A stretch of DNA of 64,000 bases from DATGPD01 sp041398565 (GTDB lineage: Bacteria > Planctomycetota > UBA1135 > UBA2386), in the NCBI GenBank assembly GCA_041398565.1, contig JAWKUN010000005.1, forward strand, positions 124,001-188,000, written 5' to 3'. The notes under the pieces are model-generated. The model searched no databases, was not told the DNA's origin, and was given only the letters and a program-made list of their open reading frames with translations. The first letter of the stretch is position 1, and each line of letters starts with the position of its first letter. Shown piece by piece: positions 52,922-61,930 of this stretch. Made by a program: the position numbers and the translations under genes.

Positions 52922-53011
52922 GCCGGGCCGCGCCACGAAACCGGCGTCGCTGGCCTCCTTGCTCGGCGTTGCTGGCGGTCGCCCTTGCGACCGCGAGCCC
53001 CCCGGGCTCAG
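52919..53011. repeat. Dispersed convergent-gene element, copy 3
   Basis: CTGAGCC (52919-52925) to GGGCTCAG (53004-53011) exactly spans the gap between convergent genes and includes both stop codons. Inside, GCTCGGCGTTGCTGGCG matches copy 1 and a hairpin GCGGTCGC-CCTT-GCGACCGC (52975-52994) matches copy 2. Confidence 0.6.
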
Positions 53012-53382
53012 ACCTGCGAGCCGATGTGCTTCTCGACGAGCTCGATCAGCTCGTCCGGCTCGAACGGCTTGCGGAAGTAGTCGGCGGCGCCCATCTCCGT
53101 GCTCTTCTGGTGGCCGCGAGTGTGCTCGCGCGCGGTGAAGATGATGACGGGAATGGCCGCGGTCTCCGGATCACGCTTGAGACGGGTGAGCGTCTCCCAG
53201 CCGTCGATCCCCGGCATCATGATGTCGAGGAGGATCAGGTCCGGACGCAATTCACGGGCCTTCGAGATCCCGGCTTCGCCGTTTGTCGCAGACTCGACAC
53301 GGAAACCCGCCGCCTCCAACACCATCTGGGTGGAGACGATGATGAGTTTCTCGTCCTCGATGATCAGTATCGTCCGCTCCAT
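53008..53382 (-). CDS. CheY-like response regulator (receiver only)
   Basis: 124 residues, a stand-alone receiver. Acidic pair Glu9-Asp10, phosphoacceptor Asp53 in PDLILLDIMMPGIDGW, Thr in IIFTAREHT and Lys in YFRKPFEPDE. No output domain. It begins 21 bp after the histidine kinase gene and is probably its phosphorylation target. Confidence 0.93.
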   Translation of the reverse strand: MERTILIIEDEKLIIVSTQMVLEAAGFRVESATNGEAGISKARELRPDLILLDIMMPGIDGWETLTRLKRDPETAAIPVIIFTAREHTRGHQKSTEMGAADYFRKPFEPDELIELVEKHIGSQV

Positions 53383-53403
53383 GGCCCTGCTCGTGGTTGT
53401 CGT

Positions 53404-54465
53404 TCAGCCCTCGTCCCCAGATCGACCAGTGGAGCCACATTTCCGAAGGGAGAAAGCGAACTTCGCTCCCGATCCGAGTTCGCTGGTCACTTCGATCCGG
53501 CTGCCGTGAGCCGCCACGATGCCCTGCGCCACGAACAGGCCGAGGCCGGCGCCGCCATGATGTCGGGTCAACGGGTCCTCGACCTGGAAGAACCGCTCGA
53601 AGATGCGCCGGTGGTAGCGGGGGTCGATGCCGATGCCGCTGTCTTCGACACCGATCGAGACCTCGCTGTCCTCGATCGAGGCGAACACCCGGACTCTGCC
53701 GCCGGCCGGCGTGAACTTCACCGCGTTCTCCACCAGCGCCTGCAGCGCCCGGCGCAAGTCGCTGCGGTCGGCCTGCACGGCCACTGCGGTCTCGGGAAGG
53801 TCGAGACTGACTTCGAGAGTCTTGTCGCGCGCCGGTTGCAGCAACGGCGTCACCGAGGCGCGCACCAGCTCGAGGACGTCGAAGGTCTGCAGGTCGCGGC
53901 CGTACTCCTGGCTCTCGAGGAAGCCGAGGTTCACCAACTTGTCGATCTGATGCTCCAGTCGGATCGACTGTTCGCGGATCGACTCGGCGACTTCGCGCTG
54001 GCGCGGCTCGAGTGCACCCAAGCGGCCCTTGGCCAGCATGGTCGAGAAGGTCTTGATGCCGGTCAACGGCGTGCGTAGCTCGTGCGCGACGATCGACAGG
54101 TACTGGTTCCGCAGCTGGTCGGTCTTGTAGTTGGCGGTGACGTCCTCCAGGATCGACATCACGCCGGCTGCGCGTCCGTGCGCGTCTCGCACCACGTCGG
54201 TCTGCAGGCGGATGTAGAGGAGGTCGCGCTCGCTGTGGTGGATCTCCACCACCTTCGTGCTGCTGCCGCGGTCGCCCGCGGCCTCGTGGTGCGCGATCAC
54301 CGCGTCCATCAGCTCGCCGCGCCCGCACAACTGGGCCAGCGGCCGGCCGATCGAGGCCACCGAGCCGAGGCCGGAAAGGTGGGCTGCCGCCGGATTCAAG
54401 AGGGCGAGATTGCCCTCCGCGTCGGCGAAGACGACCCCGTTCATGACGTCGGCGAACCCGGTCAT
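53404..54465 (-). CDS. PAS-domain sensor histidine kinase
   Basis: 353 residues, soluble. An N-terminal PAS domain (about 1-105: MNGVVFADAEGNLALLNPAAAHLSGLG, YIRLQTDVVRDAHGRAAGVMSILEDVT), a HisKA helix pair with the phospho-His in YLSIVAHELRTPLTGIKTF (about His128), and an HATPase_c domain with LVENAVKFTPAGG (N box), VEDSGIGIDPRYHRRIFERFF (G1/F) and HHGGAGLGLFVAQGI (G2). Works with the receiver at 53008; the STAS protein is 61 bp upstream. Confidence 0.93.
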   Translation of the reverse strand: MTGFADVMNGVVFADAEGNLALLNPAAAHLSGLGSVASIGRPLAQLCGRGELMDAVIAHHEAAGDRGSSTKVVEIHHSERDLLYIRLQTDVVRDAHGRAAGVMSILEDVTANYKTDQLRNQYLSIVAHELRTPLTGIKTFSTMLAKGRLGALEPRQREVAESIREQSIRLEHQIDKLVNLGFLESQEYGRDLQTFDVLELVRASVTPLLQPARDKTLEVSLDLPETAVAVQADRSDLRRALQALVENAVKFTPAGGRVRVFASIEDSEVSIGVEDSGIGIDPRYHRRIFERFFQVEDPLTRHHGGAGLGLFVAQGIVAAHGSRIEVTSELGSGAKFAFSLRKCGSTGRSGDEG

Positions 54466-54526
54466 CCCGTCACCCTGGGCGGCCGACCCAACTGACTACG
54501 GTGAGTCTTCGGGTCAGCCGGGACGC

Positions 54527-54916
54527 TCAGGTGCTCTGCTTGATGGCGTCGAGAGCCGCGTCCTCGGTGGGGAAGATCGCGAGGTGCTTCGAGATGCGCA
54601 TGATCTCGAAGATCTTGATGATGAACGGCTTGATGTGGCAGAGATACAGCTTCGCGTTGCGCGAAGTGATCACGTTGTTCGCCACGATGATGAGGCCCAC
54701 ACCGCAAGAGTCGATGATCTTGACGTTGTCGAGGTTGAGCACGAAGTGCGTGATCCCCTCGTCGATCTTGGTGTTGATGGTCTCCTTCAACGCCTCCTTG
54801 AGCGAGTCCGTAACGTAGAAGTTCAGACTGCGGTCATTGAAGGAGATGATGACCGTCTTGTCCTCGTTGAGGACGGTGACGGACAAGCCTTGGCTCTTCT
54901 GGCCAGCGATCTCCAT
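54527..54916 (-). CDS. STAS-domain anti-sigma factor antagonist-like protein
   Basis: 129 residues. TVIISFNDRSLNFYVTDSLKEALKETINTKIDEGITHFVLNLDNVKIIDSCGVGLIIVANNVI fits the STAS/SpoIIAA fold, with the phosphorylatable Ser70 in IIDSCGVGLI. Codon use is visibly less GC-biased (many Ile and Lys, some AT-ending codons) than neighbours. GGGAAGGGAAAC precedes the ATG. No SpoIIAB-type kinase or PP2C phosphatase is adjacent; the nearby histidine kinase is of a different type, so its partner is unclear. Confidence 0.88.
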   Translation of the reverse strand: MEIAGQKSQGLSVTVLNEDKTVIISFNDRSLNFYVTDSLKEALKETINTKIDEGITHFVLNLDNVKIIDSCGVGLIIVANNVITSRNAKLYLCHIKPFIIKIFEIMRISKHLAIFPTEDAALDAIKQST

Positions 54917-55091
54917 GTTCGTTTCCCTTCCCGATTCTCGGCTGGTGCCTTTTCAAATGCGGCAATGCGGAGATCGACCGGCGGGCGTGGGCAGGTTGAG
55001 CATTTGATCGGGAATCGAGGACGGACCTGGGACGCAGACTCCCGTGGCATCGGCGCCAACACCGTCCGGACCGAGCCTGCGGCCGCCGGCC

Positions 55092-55763
55092 TCAGCGCCG
55101 CCAGCGGCGCGATGCTGCAGCGCGACCGGCTTGGCGCAGCCAGCGCTTGCGCTTCCTCAGTCCGAGCTGGTTCGCCTTGTTGGCAACGCTCTTCACCGAA
55201 CGGCCGATCGCCTGCGCCACGTCGAGGTTGTCGCTGGTCGGATACAGCTCACGCAGGCGGGCGACATCCTGCGCCGTCCAGCGCGGCACGCTCGTGGATT
55301 GCCGGAGGCGCACGGCGTGGCGACGGTCCTTGCGCAAGCACAGCCGTTGCGCCTGCGCCTCGATGTCCTTGCTCGGACGCCCGAGCCGCACCTCGAGCGC
55401 CGCGGCGCTGCGAGTGCCGTACACCCGTTTGAGCAGCGCCCGCTCGGCCGAGGTCCAGACGCGCGGCCGACACTGCCGGCGCAGCAGGCGCACGCGCTCG
55501 CGCAGGTCGGCCAGGGTGCGCTGTAGGGCCAGCGCCAGCTCGGCGTCGGCGACCACGCCGTAGCCGACCCGCAAGCGCTCGTCGTCCTCGGCGAGCCACG
55601 GCCGGCGCTTGCGGCGGCCCGCGAACATCACCTGCGCGCGCGCCAGCACGCTGGCTTCCGACCGCCGCAGGCGCCGGGCGACGTCGGCGAGGACGCGCTG
55701 GCCGAAGGCGCGGCGCAAGAAGTCGAGTTCGGGGGCCGACCAAGCTCCCGTACGCAACGCCAC
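55092..55763 (-). CDS. Protein with repeated Myb/SANT-like helix-turn-helix units
   Basis: 223 residues from GTG 55763 with GGAGG upstream, 2 bp after the ptsI stop. Four related ~50-residue units are visible: GAWSAPELDFLRRAFGQRVLADVARRLRRSEASVLARA, RPWLAEDDERLRVGYGVVADAELALALQRTLADLRERV, RVWTSAERALLKRVYGTRSAAALEVRLGRPSKDIEAQA and PRWTAQDVARLRELYPTSDNLDVAQAIGRSVKSVANKANQLGL. Each has the W/E...L...Y..R....A..LGRS...V..KA pattern of Myb/SANT DNA-binding repeats, and the C-terminus is very basic. A DNA-binding role is likely. Named family not recognised. Confidence 0.75.
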   Translation of the reverse strand: MALRTGAWSAPELDFLRRAFGQRVLADVARRLRRSEASVLARAQVMFAGRRKRRPWLAEDDERLRVGYGVVADAELALALQRTLADLRERVRLLRRQCRPRVWTSAERALLKRVYGTRSAAALEVRLGRPSKDIEAQAQRLCLRKDRRHAVRLRQSTSVPRWTAQDVARLRELYPTSDNLDVAQAIGRSVKSVANKANQLGLRKRKRWLRQAGRAAASRRWRR

Positions 55764-55765
55764 GG

Positions 55766-57553
55766 TCAGTCCCGTCCTCCAGGGGCGCCCGGAGCCCGGT
55801 CCGCATCGAGGAAGCGCGCGAAGCGTCGCCGGCACTCCTCACGTGCCAGACGCCGGACTTCGGCCGCCGACCCGGCCGCGAGGGCTCGATCCACCAGTGC
55901 GCGGCACTCGTCGATCGAGAAGGTGCGGACCATCAGCTTGACGCGCGGCAAGAACACCGGCGCCATCGACAGCTCGCGGAAGCCCATTCCGAGCAGCAGC
56001 GGGGTGTAGTAGTGGTCGCCAGCGATCTCGCCGCAGATCGACGCCGGCTTGCCGCCGGCGTTCGCCGCCTCAGCGATCCGCGCCAGCACGCGCAGCACTC
56101 CCGGGTGACACGGGTCGTACATCTCGGCCACGCGCGGGTTGTCGCGGTCCACCGCCAGCATGTACTGCACCAGGTCGTTGCTCCCGACGGAGACGAAGTC
56201 GACCAGGGGCAGGACCGCGGGGAGGATCTCGACCAGGGCAGGGATCTCGATCATGACCCCGATCTCGGCGTCCTCGGCGTGCGGCTCCGAAGCGTCGGCG
56301 AGGTCCTTCTGCACTTGACGCACGGTGGCCACCGCCCGCTGCACCTCCTCGACCGTGGTGACCATCGGGAAGAGGATGCGGGCGCGCGCACCCGCGGCGG
56401 CGCGCAGGATCGCCCGCACCTGGGTGAAGAAGATGTCGGGCCAGCCCAAGCTGATGCGCAGCCCGCGCCAACCGAGGACCGGGTTGCGCTCCTCGGGGGT
56501 CCGGAAGTAGCGCAGCGGCTTGTCGCCGCCGATGTCGAGCGTCCGGAAGGTCGTGGTGCGGCTCGGACCGGCGGCCTCGACCGCAGTCCGATACATCCTC
56601 AGCTGCTCCTCCTCGTTGGGGAACTTCAGCCGCTCCATGAACGCGAACTCGGTGCGGAACAGCCCGATGCCGGCCACCACGTTCTCCCGCAAGTGGTCGA
56701 GCTCGCGCACACCCTCGACGTTGACGTAGAGCTGCACCACCGCGCCGTCGGAGGTGATGGCATCGGCCTGACGCAGGTCGTCGAGTCGCTGCTCGACCGC
56801 CTGCCGCTCGGCCACCATCTGCTGGGCGCGCTGCAGCTCCTCGGGGCCAGGCCGCAGGAGAACGCTGCCGGAGTCGCCGTCGACGACCACGAGGTCGCCG
56901 GTCTTCGCCTTGACCAAGACGGCCTCGACGCCGGCCACGGACGGGATCCCGAGCGAGCGAGCCAGGATGGCGCCGTGCGAGTACTTGCCGCCGCGCGCAG
57001 TGACGATCCCGCGCAGATGGCGCCGGTCGAGGATGCCGGCGTCGGTGGGCAGGAACTCGTCGGCAGCGAACACGAAGTCCTGCCCCTTGGCGGTGAAGAC
57101 CGAGCGCTCGCGCGCCAGCAACGCCGTGAGGAGCTGCCGGCCGACGTCGCGGATGTCGGCGGCGCGCTCGCGCATCACCGCGTCCTCCATGCGCTCGAAC
57201 ACCTGCTCGTAGCGCGCGATCACCGTCTGCAGCGCGGTCTCGGCGTTGCTGCGCGACGCCTCGATCTCGCGCACCAGGTCGCCCTTGAACGTCTTGTCGT
57301 GCAGCAGGGACAGCTCGACGTCGTAGATCTTGGCGTCGTGGTCCGACAGCGTGGTGGACAGCTCGTGGCGCAGGAACAGGATCGACCGCGACGCCGAGTC
57401 GATGGCATCCTCGAGGCGGCGGATCTCGGGCTGGACCTCTTCGTCACCCTCCAGCCGGCGCGAGGGGATGAAATCGAAGTCGGTGTGGAAGTGCACGATC
57501 CGGGCGATCGCGATGCCCGGAGCAGCTGCCACCCCCTTCAGTTCGCGGCTCAT
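55766..57553 (-). CDS. ptsI: PTS enzyme I (phosphoenolpyruvate-protein phosphotransferase)
   Basis: 595 residues, full length. The active-site His lies in GGKYSHGAILARSLGIPSVAG (the usual Thr before SH is Tyr). GIGLFRTEFAFM, the PEP-binding FRTLDIGGDKPLRYF and NPVLGWRGLRISL, FVSVGSNDLVQYMLAVDRDN and the catalytic Cys motif ASICGEIAGD follow in order. It passes phosphate from PEP to HPr. No ptsH or sugar EII is in the window, so it may serve regulatory phosphorylation. The start ATG 57553 lacks a clear Shine-Dalgarno. Confidence 0.94.
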   Translation of the reverse strand: MSRELKGVAAAPGIAIARIVHFHTDFDFIPSRRLEGDEEVQPEIRRLEDAIDSASRSILFLRHELSTTLSDHDAKIYDVELSLLHDKTFKGDLVREIEASRSNAETALQTVIARYEQVFERMEDAVMRERAADIRDVGRQLLTALLARERSVFTAKGQDFVFAADEFLPTDAGILDRRHLRGIVTARGGKYSHGAILARSLGIPSVAGVEAVLVKAKTGDLVVVDGDSGSVLLRPGPEELQRAQQMVAERQAVEQRLDDLRQADAITSDGAVVQLYVNVEGVRELDHLRENVVAGIGLFRTEFAFMERLKFPNEEEQLRMYRTAVEAAGPSRTTTFRTLDIGGDKPLRYFRTPEERNPVLGWRGLRISLGWPDIFFTQVRAILRAAAGARARILFPMVTTVEEVQRAVATVRQVQKDLADASEPHAEDAEIGVMIEIPALVEILPAVLPLVDFVSVGSNDLVQYMLAVDRDNPRVAEMYDPCHPGVLRVLARIAEAANAGGKPASICGEIAGDHYYTPLLLGMGFRELSMAPVFLPRVKLMVRTFSIDECRALVDRALAAGSAAEVRRLAREECRRRFARFLDADRAPGAPGGRD

Positions 57554-57762
57554 GGATCGCACACCTAGGATGGGGATGGCTGGGTCGCCCGGAGGCACGG
57601 TGCTGAAGGCGGCGGCAACTGGCGCCGACGACGAGCGCCCGACCGGGCGCGCTGCCAGCGGCGATGGCAAGGCCGCGTGCTGCCGCTGCCGACGCCGTTC
57701 AGGAGGCGGGCTGCGAATGCCGATGATTCCGACACGACCGTGAGAGGGTATCGCACCACGAC

Positions 57763-59034
57763 ATGAGCCGGAAGCCTGGAAAGAACGACGTCCGCGAGCT
57801 CGACGAGCTGCCCCTGTTCCGCGAGCCGACGGCCGCCACCTCGGCTCCGGCAGCTTCGGAGCCCGAGGAGGAGATGGAGTTCGCCGAACTCGACGACGCA
57901 CTCGACTCGCTCGAAGACCTGCCCGAGGAAGCCATCCGTCCCACCGCCCGCGTGCGCCCCGACCAGGCGGTCGGCCGGCAGCCGGCAGCGGTGCACGGCG
58001 CCTGGATCGGCCTCGGCATCACGATCTTCCTGCTCGGGATCCTGATGGCGGTCGCCACCGCCTCCCGCCCGCCGGCGCTGGCGCAACTGCTGGACGCGGT
58101 GACGCGCATGGGGCTGACTCCGACCCTGCTCCTCGGCTTCGGCATCGCCACCTGGGGTGTGGGCATCGTCCTCGGCCGCCAGCAGCGCAACGGCGACATG
58201 CTGTTCGAGATCGCCACCAGCCTGCACGAGGTACTGGCGGTCGCCGACCAGGTCGACGCCACCACGCAGGCACTGCACGAGGCCGACGCCACGCGCGCCG
58301 CGACCGCGATGTCCGGCGACGAGATCGGCCAGGTCTTGTTCGCGCTGCAACGGCACGAGGAGAAGCTCAACAACCTGACCAAGGCGACCAAGACCTTCGG
58401 CAAGCCGCTGGTCGAGATGACCAGCCAGCTCGCCGACGTCGCGGCGCAGGTGGCCAACAGCCAAACCAACGTGCAGGCCGTGCGCGTCGCCACCGAGGGC
58501 GGCATGAACCGCATCGAGGAGATCCTGCGCAAGCAGAGCGAGTCCGGCAGCTCGGCCGGAGACGGTCTGCAGCGCGCCCTGGCCGACGCCATGACGGAGG
58601 TGCAGAGCAAGCTCGATGCCGCCCTCGGCCACGGCGGCCCGGACGCCCTGCAGAAGCACCTGACGGCCTTCGCCCACGACGTCGACAAGAAGCTCGCCGC
58701 CAGCAACCAGAAGGTGTGCGCCGACCTCGGCAAGGAACTCGCCGGACGCATCGCCGAGCTCGGCAAGGGTGGCCGGGCCGCATCCGTCGACCTGTCGCCG
58801 ATCCAGGACGCGCTCGCCGCGTTGCGTCGCGAGATCACCAGCCTCGGCGGCAGCACCCCGAGCGGTCGCGACAAGAGCGGCGAATCCACGCCGCCACCGC
58901 CGGCCAAGACCGGGGGCACCGCCGGCGACGAACCGCCGGCGAGCGGCCTGGCCCAGTCGATCGCGGGCGAGCGCTCGGCGAAGGGGACCAACGTGCTCGG
59001 CGCGATCGCCAAGCTCAAGAAGATGCGCAGCTGA
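57763..59034 (+). CDS. Coiled-coil membrane protein of unknown function
   Basis: 423 residues. An acidic, disordered N-terminus (1-75), two transmembrane helices (GAWIGLGITIFLLGILMAVATA, about 78-99; LTPTLLLGFGIATWGVGIVLG, about 115-135) and then a long helical, Gln/Ala/Glu-rich region (about 140-345) with heptad character like the signalling part of methyl-accepting proteins, without their conserved hairpin tip. The C-terminus is Pro/Gly-rich and ends KLKKMRS. Possibly a structural or signalling membrane protein. Divergent from ptsI. Confidence 0.65.
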   Translation: MSRKPGKNDVRELDELPLFREPTAATSAPAASEPEEEMEFAELDDALDSLEDLPEEAIRPTARVRPDQAVGRQPAAVHGAWIGLGITIFLLGILMAVATASRPPALAQLLDAVTRMGLTPTLLLGFGIATWGVGIVLGRQQRNGDMLFEIATSLHEVLAVADQVDATTQALHEADATRAATAMSGDEIGQVLFALQRHEEKLNNLTKATKTFGKPLVEMTSQLADVAAQVANSQTNVQAVRVATEGGMNRIEEILRKQSESGSSAGDGLQRALADAMTEVQSKLDAALGHGGPDALQKHLTAFAHDVDKKLAASNQKVCADLGKELAGRIAELGKGGRAASVDLSPIQDALAALRREITSLGGSTPSGRDKSGESTPPPPAKTGGTAGDEPPASGLAQSIAGERSAKGTNVLGAIAKLKKMRS

Positions 59035-59083
59035 TCCGGCGCGGCCGCCTACCAGGGTCGCTCGAATCGCGATCCCGTCCCGA

Positions 59084-61930
59084 TCAGCGGTCGTCGAGGC
59101 GCAGGGGCACGTGATAGGTCTGCTGCTGCAGCACCTCGACGGTGTCCTCGACCGGTGTGCCGAGGATGCCGACCCGGTACTCGCCGCGCGAGCAGGAGTG
59201 GAACACGCAACGCCCGTCGGCATCGGTTCGCCCGACGTCGACCGAGAACCCGTCGCGTCCGAGCTCGACCATGCGACCGCTCACCGGCTGCCCGCCGGCG
59301 TCGACCACCTGCACGACGACGTCGACGCCGCGGGTGAGGGTGATGGGTAGCGGGTCGCGGCGCAGGAGGTCGGCCGGCAGCCGCACCGCCACTTCCTGGG
59401 GTGCGAACCCCGGCGCCAGCACGACCAGGGTCGTGGCCCGAGACGACACCCCGGACAACTCGAATCGCCCGCGCAGATCGGCGCGCACGCCGAACAGATC
59501 GTCACCGCGCACCCGCGATGCCTCGCTCACCACCAACGCGTCCGCCTCGCTCCCGAGCAGCACCTGCGCTGCAGGCACCTGGCGTCCGGCCTCGTCGAGC
59601 ACGACGCCGCGCACACGCGCACCGGGCTCCAGCCGGCAGACCCCGAGGTCGACGGCCGCGCCTTCCCGCACTGAACGCTCGACCACGAAGGGCGCGTAGC
59701 CGGAGCAGCGCAGCGCCAGACTCCAGTCGCCGATCGGCAAGCGGTCGAAGTCGAGCTTGCCGTCGTGCAGGTCGACCCAGTGCGTGCTGCGCCCGGACCG
59801 CGCCACGTCGCGCCGCACCACACCTGCTGGCGCCAGGGTCAGCAGGGCGCCGCGCAGGGTCTGGCCGGACAACCCCTGAACGCGCGCGATCAGGCGGCCG
59901 TGCGGCGGCAGGGGTAGCACGATCTCGACGTCGACGCCCTCGGCCGGAACCTGTCGCGTCTCCTGCAGGCGCCAACCCGGTGCGAAGGCGCGCACCACGA
60001 CCTCGCCACGCGGAGCATCGAGCGCGAAGCGGCCGGCGGCGTCGCTGTTGACGGCGATCCCGGCGGCCCCGTCGATGCTCACCAGAGCGCCCTCGACCGG
60101 CCGGCGCTGTCCGTCGAGCACCACCCCCTCGAGGATCCGTCCGGGCGGCAAGGTCAGCAGAACGGGCTTGGGGTCGCGGGCGGGCTCCACCTGCACCAGC
60201 GTGCTCCGCTCGCTCAGCGTGCCGTAGCGCACGAAGAGCTCGTGCTCGCCCGGCGGCACTCCGTGCAGGATGAACGATCCGTCCGGCCCCGTGGTCGCCC
60301 AACCGCGCATGGGTCCCTCGGTGGCCAGGTGCACGATCGCGGCCGGCAGCGGCTGGCCGTCCCGAACCACCTGACCGAGGATGCGACTGGGCGGGTGCAA
60401 GGTCACCGTCTGCTGCACGCCGCTGGCATCGCGCGGCAAGCGCTGCGTCAGGGTGGCGTAGCGCGGGTGCTCGAAGGTCAACTCGAGCGCGGCATTGCTG
60501 GCGACGTGCAAGTGGTAGCCGCCCTCGGCGTCGGTCACCGCGGCAGGCTCGCGCAGGAGGTCGATCCCCGGCATCCGCTCGGAATCGACATAGACCTCGG
60601 CGCCGGCGATCGGCTTGCCGGATGGATCGGCCACGTCGCCGACCAAGAGGAGCGTCGGCGCCACGGTCAGGGTGGTCGCCGTGTCCGCGCCCACCTCGAT
60701 CTGCACCCTACGACTCGACGAACGCTCGAAGCACACGGACCGATCGAGGAGCACCAGGCTCGCCGGCCCCACCGACAGGGTGCCCGGAAACTCGAACCGG
60801 CCACCCGTGTCGGCACGGGTGCGCGCGCGCTCGCCGGCTTCGGTGACCAACAGCAGTTCGGCGCTCGTCGACTCGCCGCCGGCCAAGCGCCCGCGCACCG
60901 GGGCCCGCGGCACCAGCCGCACGTCGAGATCGGCAGGCAGGCGCGGATCGACGTCGAGCATGCGCACGGCGGTGGAACGCTCGGGATGCGCGACCTCGAC
61001 CCGGTGCATCCCGGGTCCGAGCCCGAGGAGTCGGAAGCTGCCGTCGGGGGCGACCACCGCCGTGTGCGGCACGCCGTGGCGGCGGGCACCTTCGCCGCGC
61101 TGCAACGTGGCACGCACCGAGGCGCCGGCGGCCGGCACCGTGGCCTGCTCGTCGAGCCAGACGTGCCCGAGGACCGCCAGCGCCGCCTCGTGGAACTGCA
61201 ACCGCAGCGGCTCGCTGCTGCCGACGACGATGCCGGTGCGCACGGCCGGGCGGTACATCGCCGTACGCGCCGACAACGTGACCAACCCCGGGTAGACCTC
61301 GGTGAAGCGGAAGGCGCCGTCCGCTCCCGTCCGCGTGACGCGCGACAGCCGATCGTCCTCGGCTTCGAGCACCACCTCGCAGCCCTCCACCGGTGCGAAG
61401 TACTCGCTGACGTAGCCCCGAACTTCGTACGCGTCGGCCAAGCGCAACACGAGCTCGCGGCGCGCGTCGACGACCGGCACCAGCATCGAGATGAAGCCCG
61501 GCATGCGCGCCCCCACCGCGAGGTCGGGACCCCGCGCGACGTCGAACGCGAACGTACCCTCGCGGCCGGTGTGGAAGACCGCGGCGGGATCTGGCGGCGG
61601 TAGGACCGGCTCTGCACCAGCCAGATGGAAGAGGGCGACGTCGGCGCCTTCGGCCGGGCTGCCGTCCGGCGCCAGCACCCGCCCACGCACGCGCAGGTGC
61701 GGCGCCAGCTCGGCCGGGGCTTCGCCCTTCGCCCGGAGCGGCCCGGCGCCGCTGCCGGTAGGCACTTCGCGGTCGCCGTCCGTCCGCCGCAGCCACGACC
61801 CCCACACGGCCAGCGAGGCCAGCAAGACGGCGACGAGTCCGAGCAACCACCAACGCACGGCACCGCGCTGGTCGGCGGGTTCCACCACCGGTGCGGCCGG
61901 CGGTCGGCGCCTGGACTTCGATCCACCCAT
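59084..61930 (-). CDS. Membrane-anchored protein with many carboxypeptidase-regulatory-like domains
   Basis: 948 residues from ATG 61930, whose A is the last base of the kinase stop (TGATG); an ATG at 61939 is also possible. One N-terminal transmembrane helix (WWLLGLVAVLLASLAVWGSWL, about 27-47). The rest is about nine Ig-like CarboxypepD_reg domains with recurring VxGRVLxxDGxPAEGADV...TGxxGxFxF patterns, e.g. VRGRVLAPDGSPAEGADVALF, GDVADPSGKPIAGAEVYVDSERM, GQVVRDGQPLPAAIVHL, GVVLDGQRRPVEGALVSIDG, GVVLDEAGRQVPAAQVLLG. Such proteins are extracellular binding or structural elements. Co-transcribed with the kinase, suggesting it is part of the same signalling unit. Confidence 0.8.
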   Translation of the reverse strand: MGGSKSRRRPPAAPVVEPADQRGAVRWWLLGLVAVLLASLAVWGSWLRRTDGDREVPTGSGAGPLRAKGEAPAELAPHLRVRGRVLAPDGSPAEGADVALFHLAGAEPVLPPPDPAAVFHTGREGTFAFDVARGPDLAVGARMPGFISMLVPVVDARRELVLRLADAYEVRGYVSEYFAPVEGCEVVLEAEDDRLSRVTRTGADGAFRFTEVYPGLVTLSARTAMYRPAVRTGIVVGSSEPLRLQFHEAALAVLGHVWLDEQATVPAAGASVRATLQRGEGARRHGVPHTAVVAPDGSFRLLGLGPGMHRVEVAHPERSTAVRMLDVDPRLPADLDVRLVPRAPVRGRLAGGESTSAELLLVTEAGERARTRADTGGRFEFPGTLSVGPASLVLLDRSVCFERSSSRRVQIEVGADTATTLTVAPTLLLVGDVADPSGKPIAGAEVYVDSERMPGIDLLREPAAVTDAEGGYHLHVASNAALELTFEHPRYATLTQRLPRDASGVQQTVTLHPPSRILGQVVRDGQPLPAAIVHLATEGPMRGWATTGPDGSFILHGVPPGEHELFVRYGTLSERSTLVQVEPARDPKPVLLTLPPGRILEGVVLDGQRRPVEGALVSIDGAAGIAVNSDAAGRFALDAPRGEVVVRAFAPGWRLQETRQVPAEGVDVEIVLPLPPHGRLIARVQGLSGQTLRGALLTLAPAGVVRRDVARSGRSTHWVDLHDGKLDFDRLPIGDWSLALRCSGYAPFVVERSVREGAAVDLGVCRLEPGARVRGVVLDEAGRQVPAAQVLLGSEADALVVSEASRVRGDDLFGVRADLRGRFELSGVSSRATTLVVLAPGFAPQEVAVRLPADLLRRDPLPITLTRGVDVVVQVVDAGGQPVSGRMVELGRDGFSVDVGRTDADGRCVFHSCSRGEYRVGILGTPVEDTVEVLQQQTYHVPLRLDDR

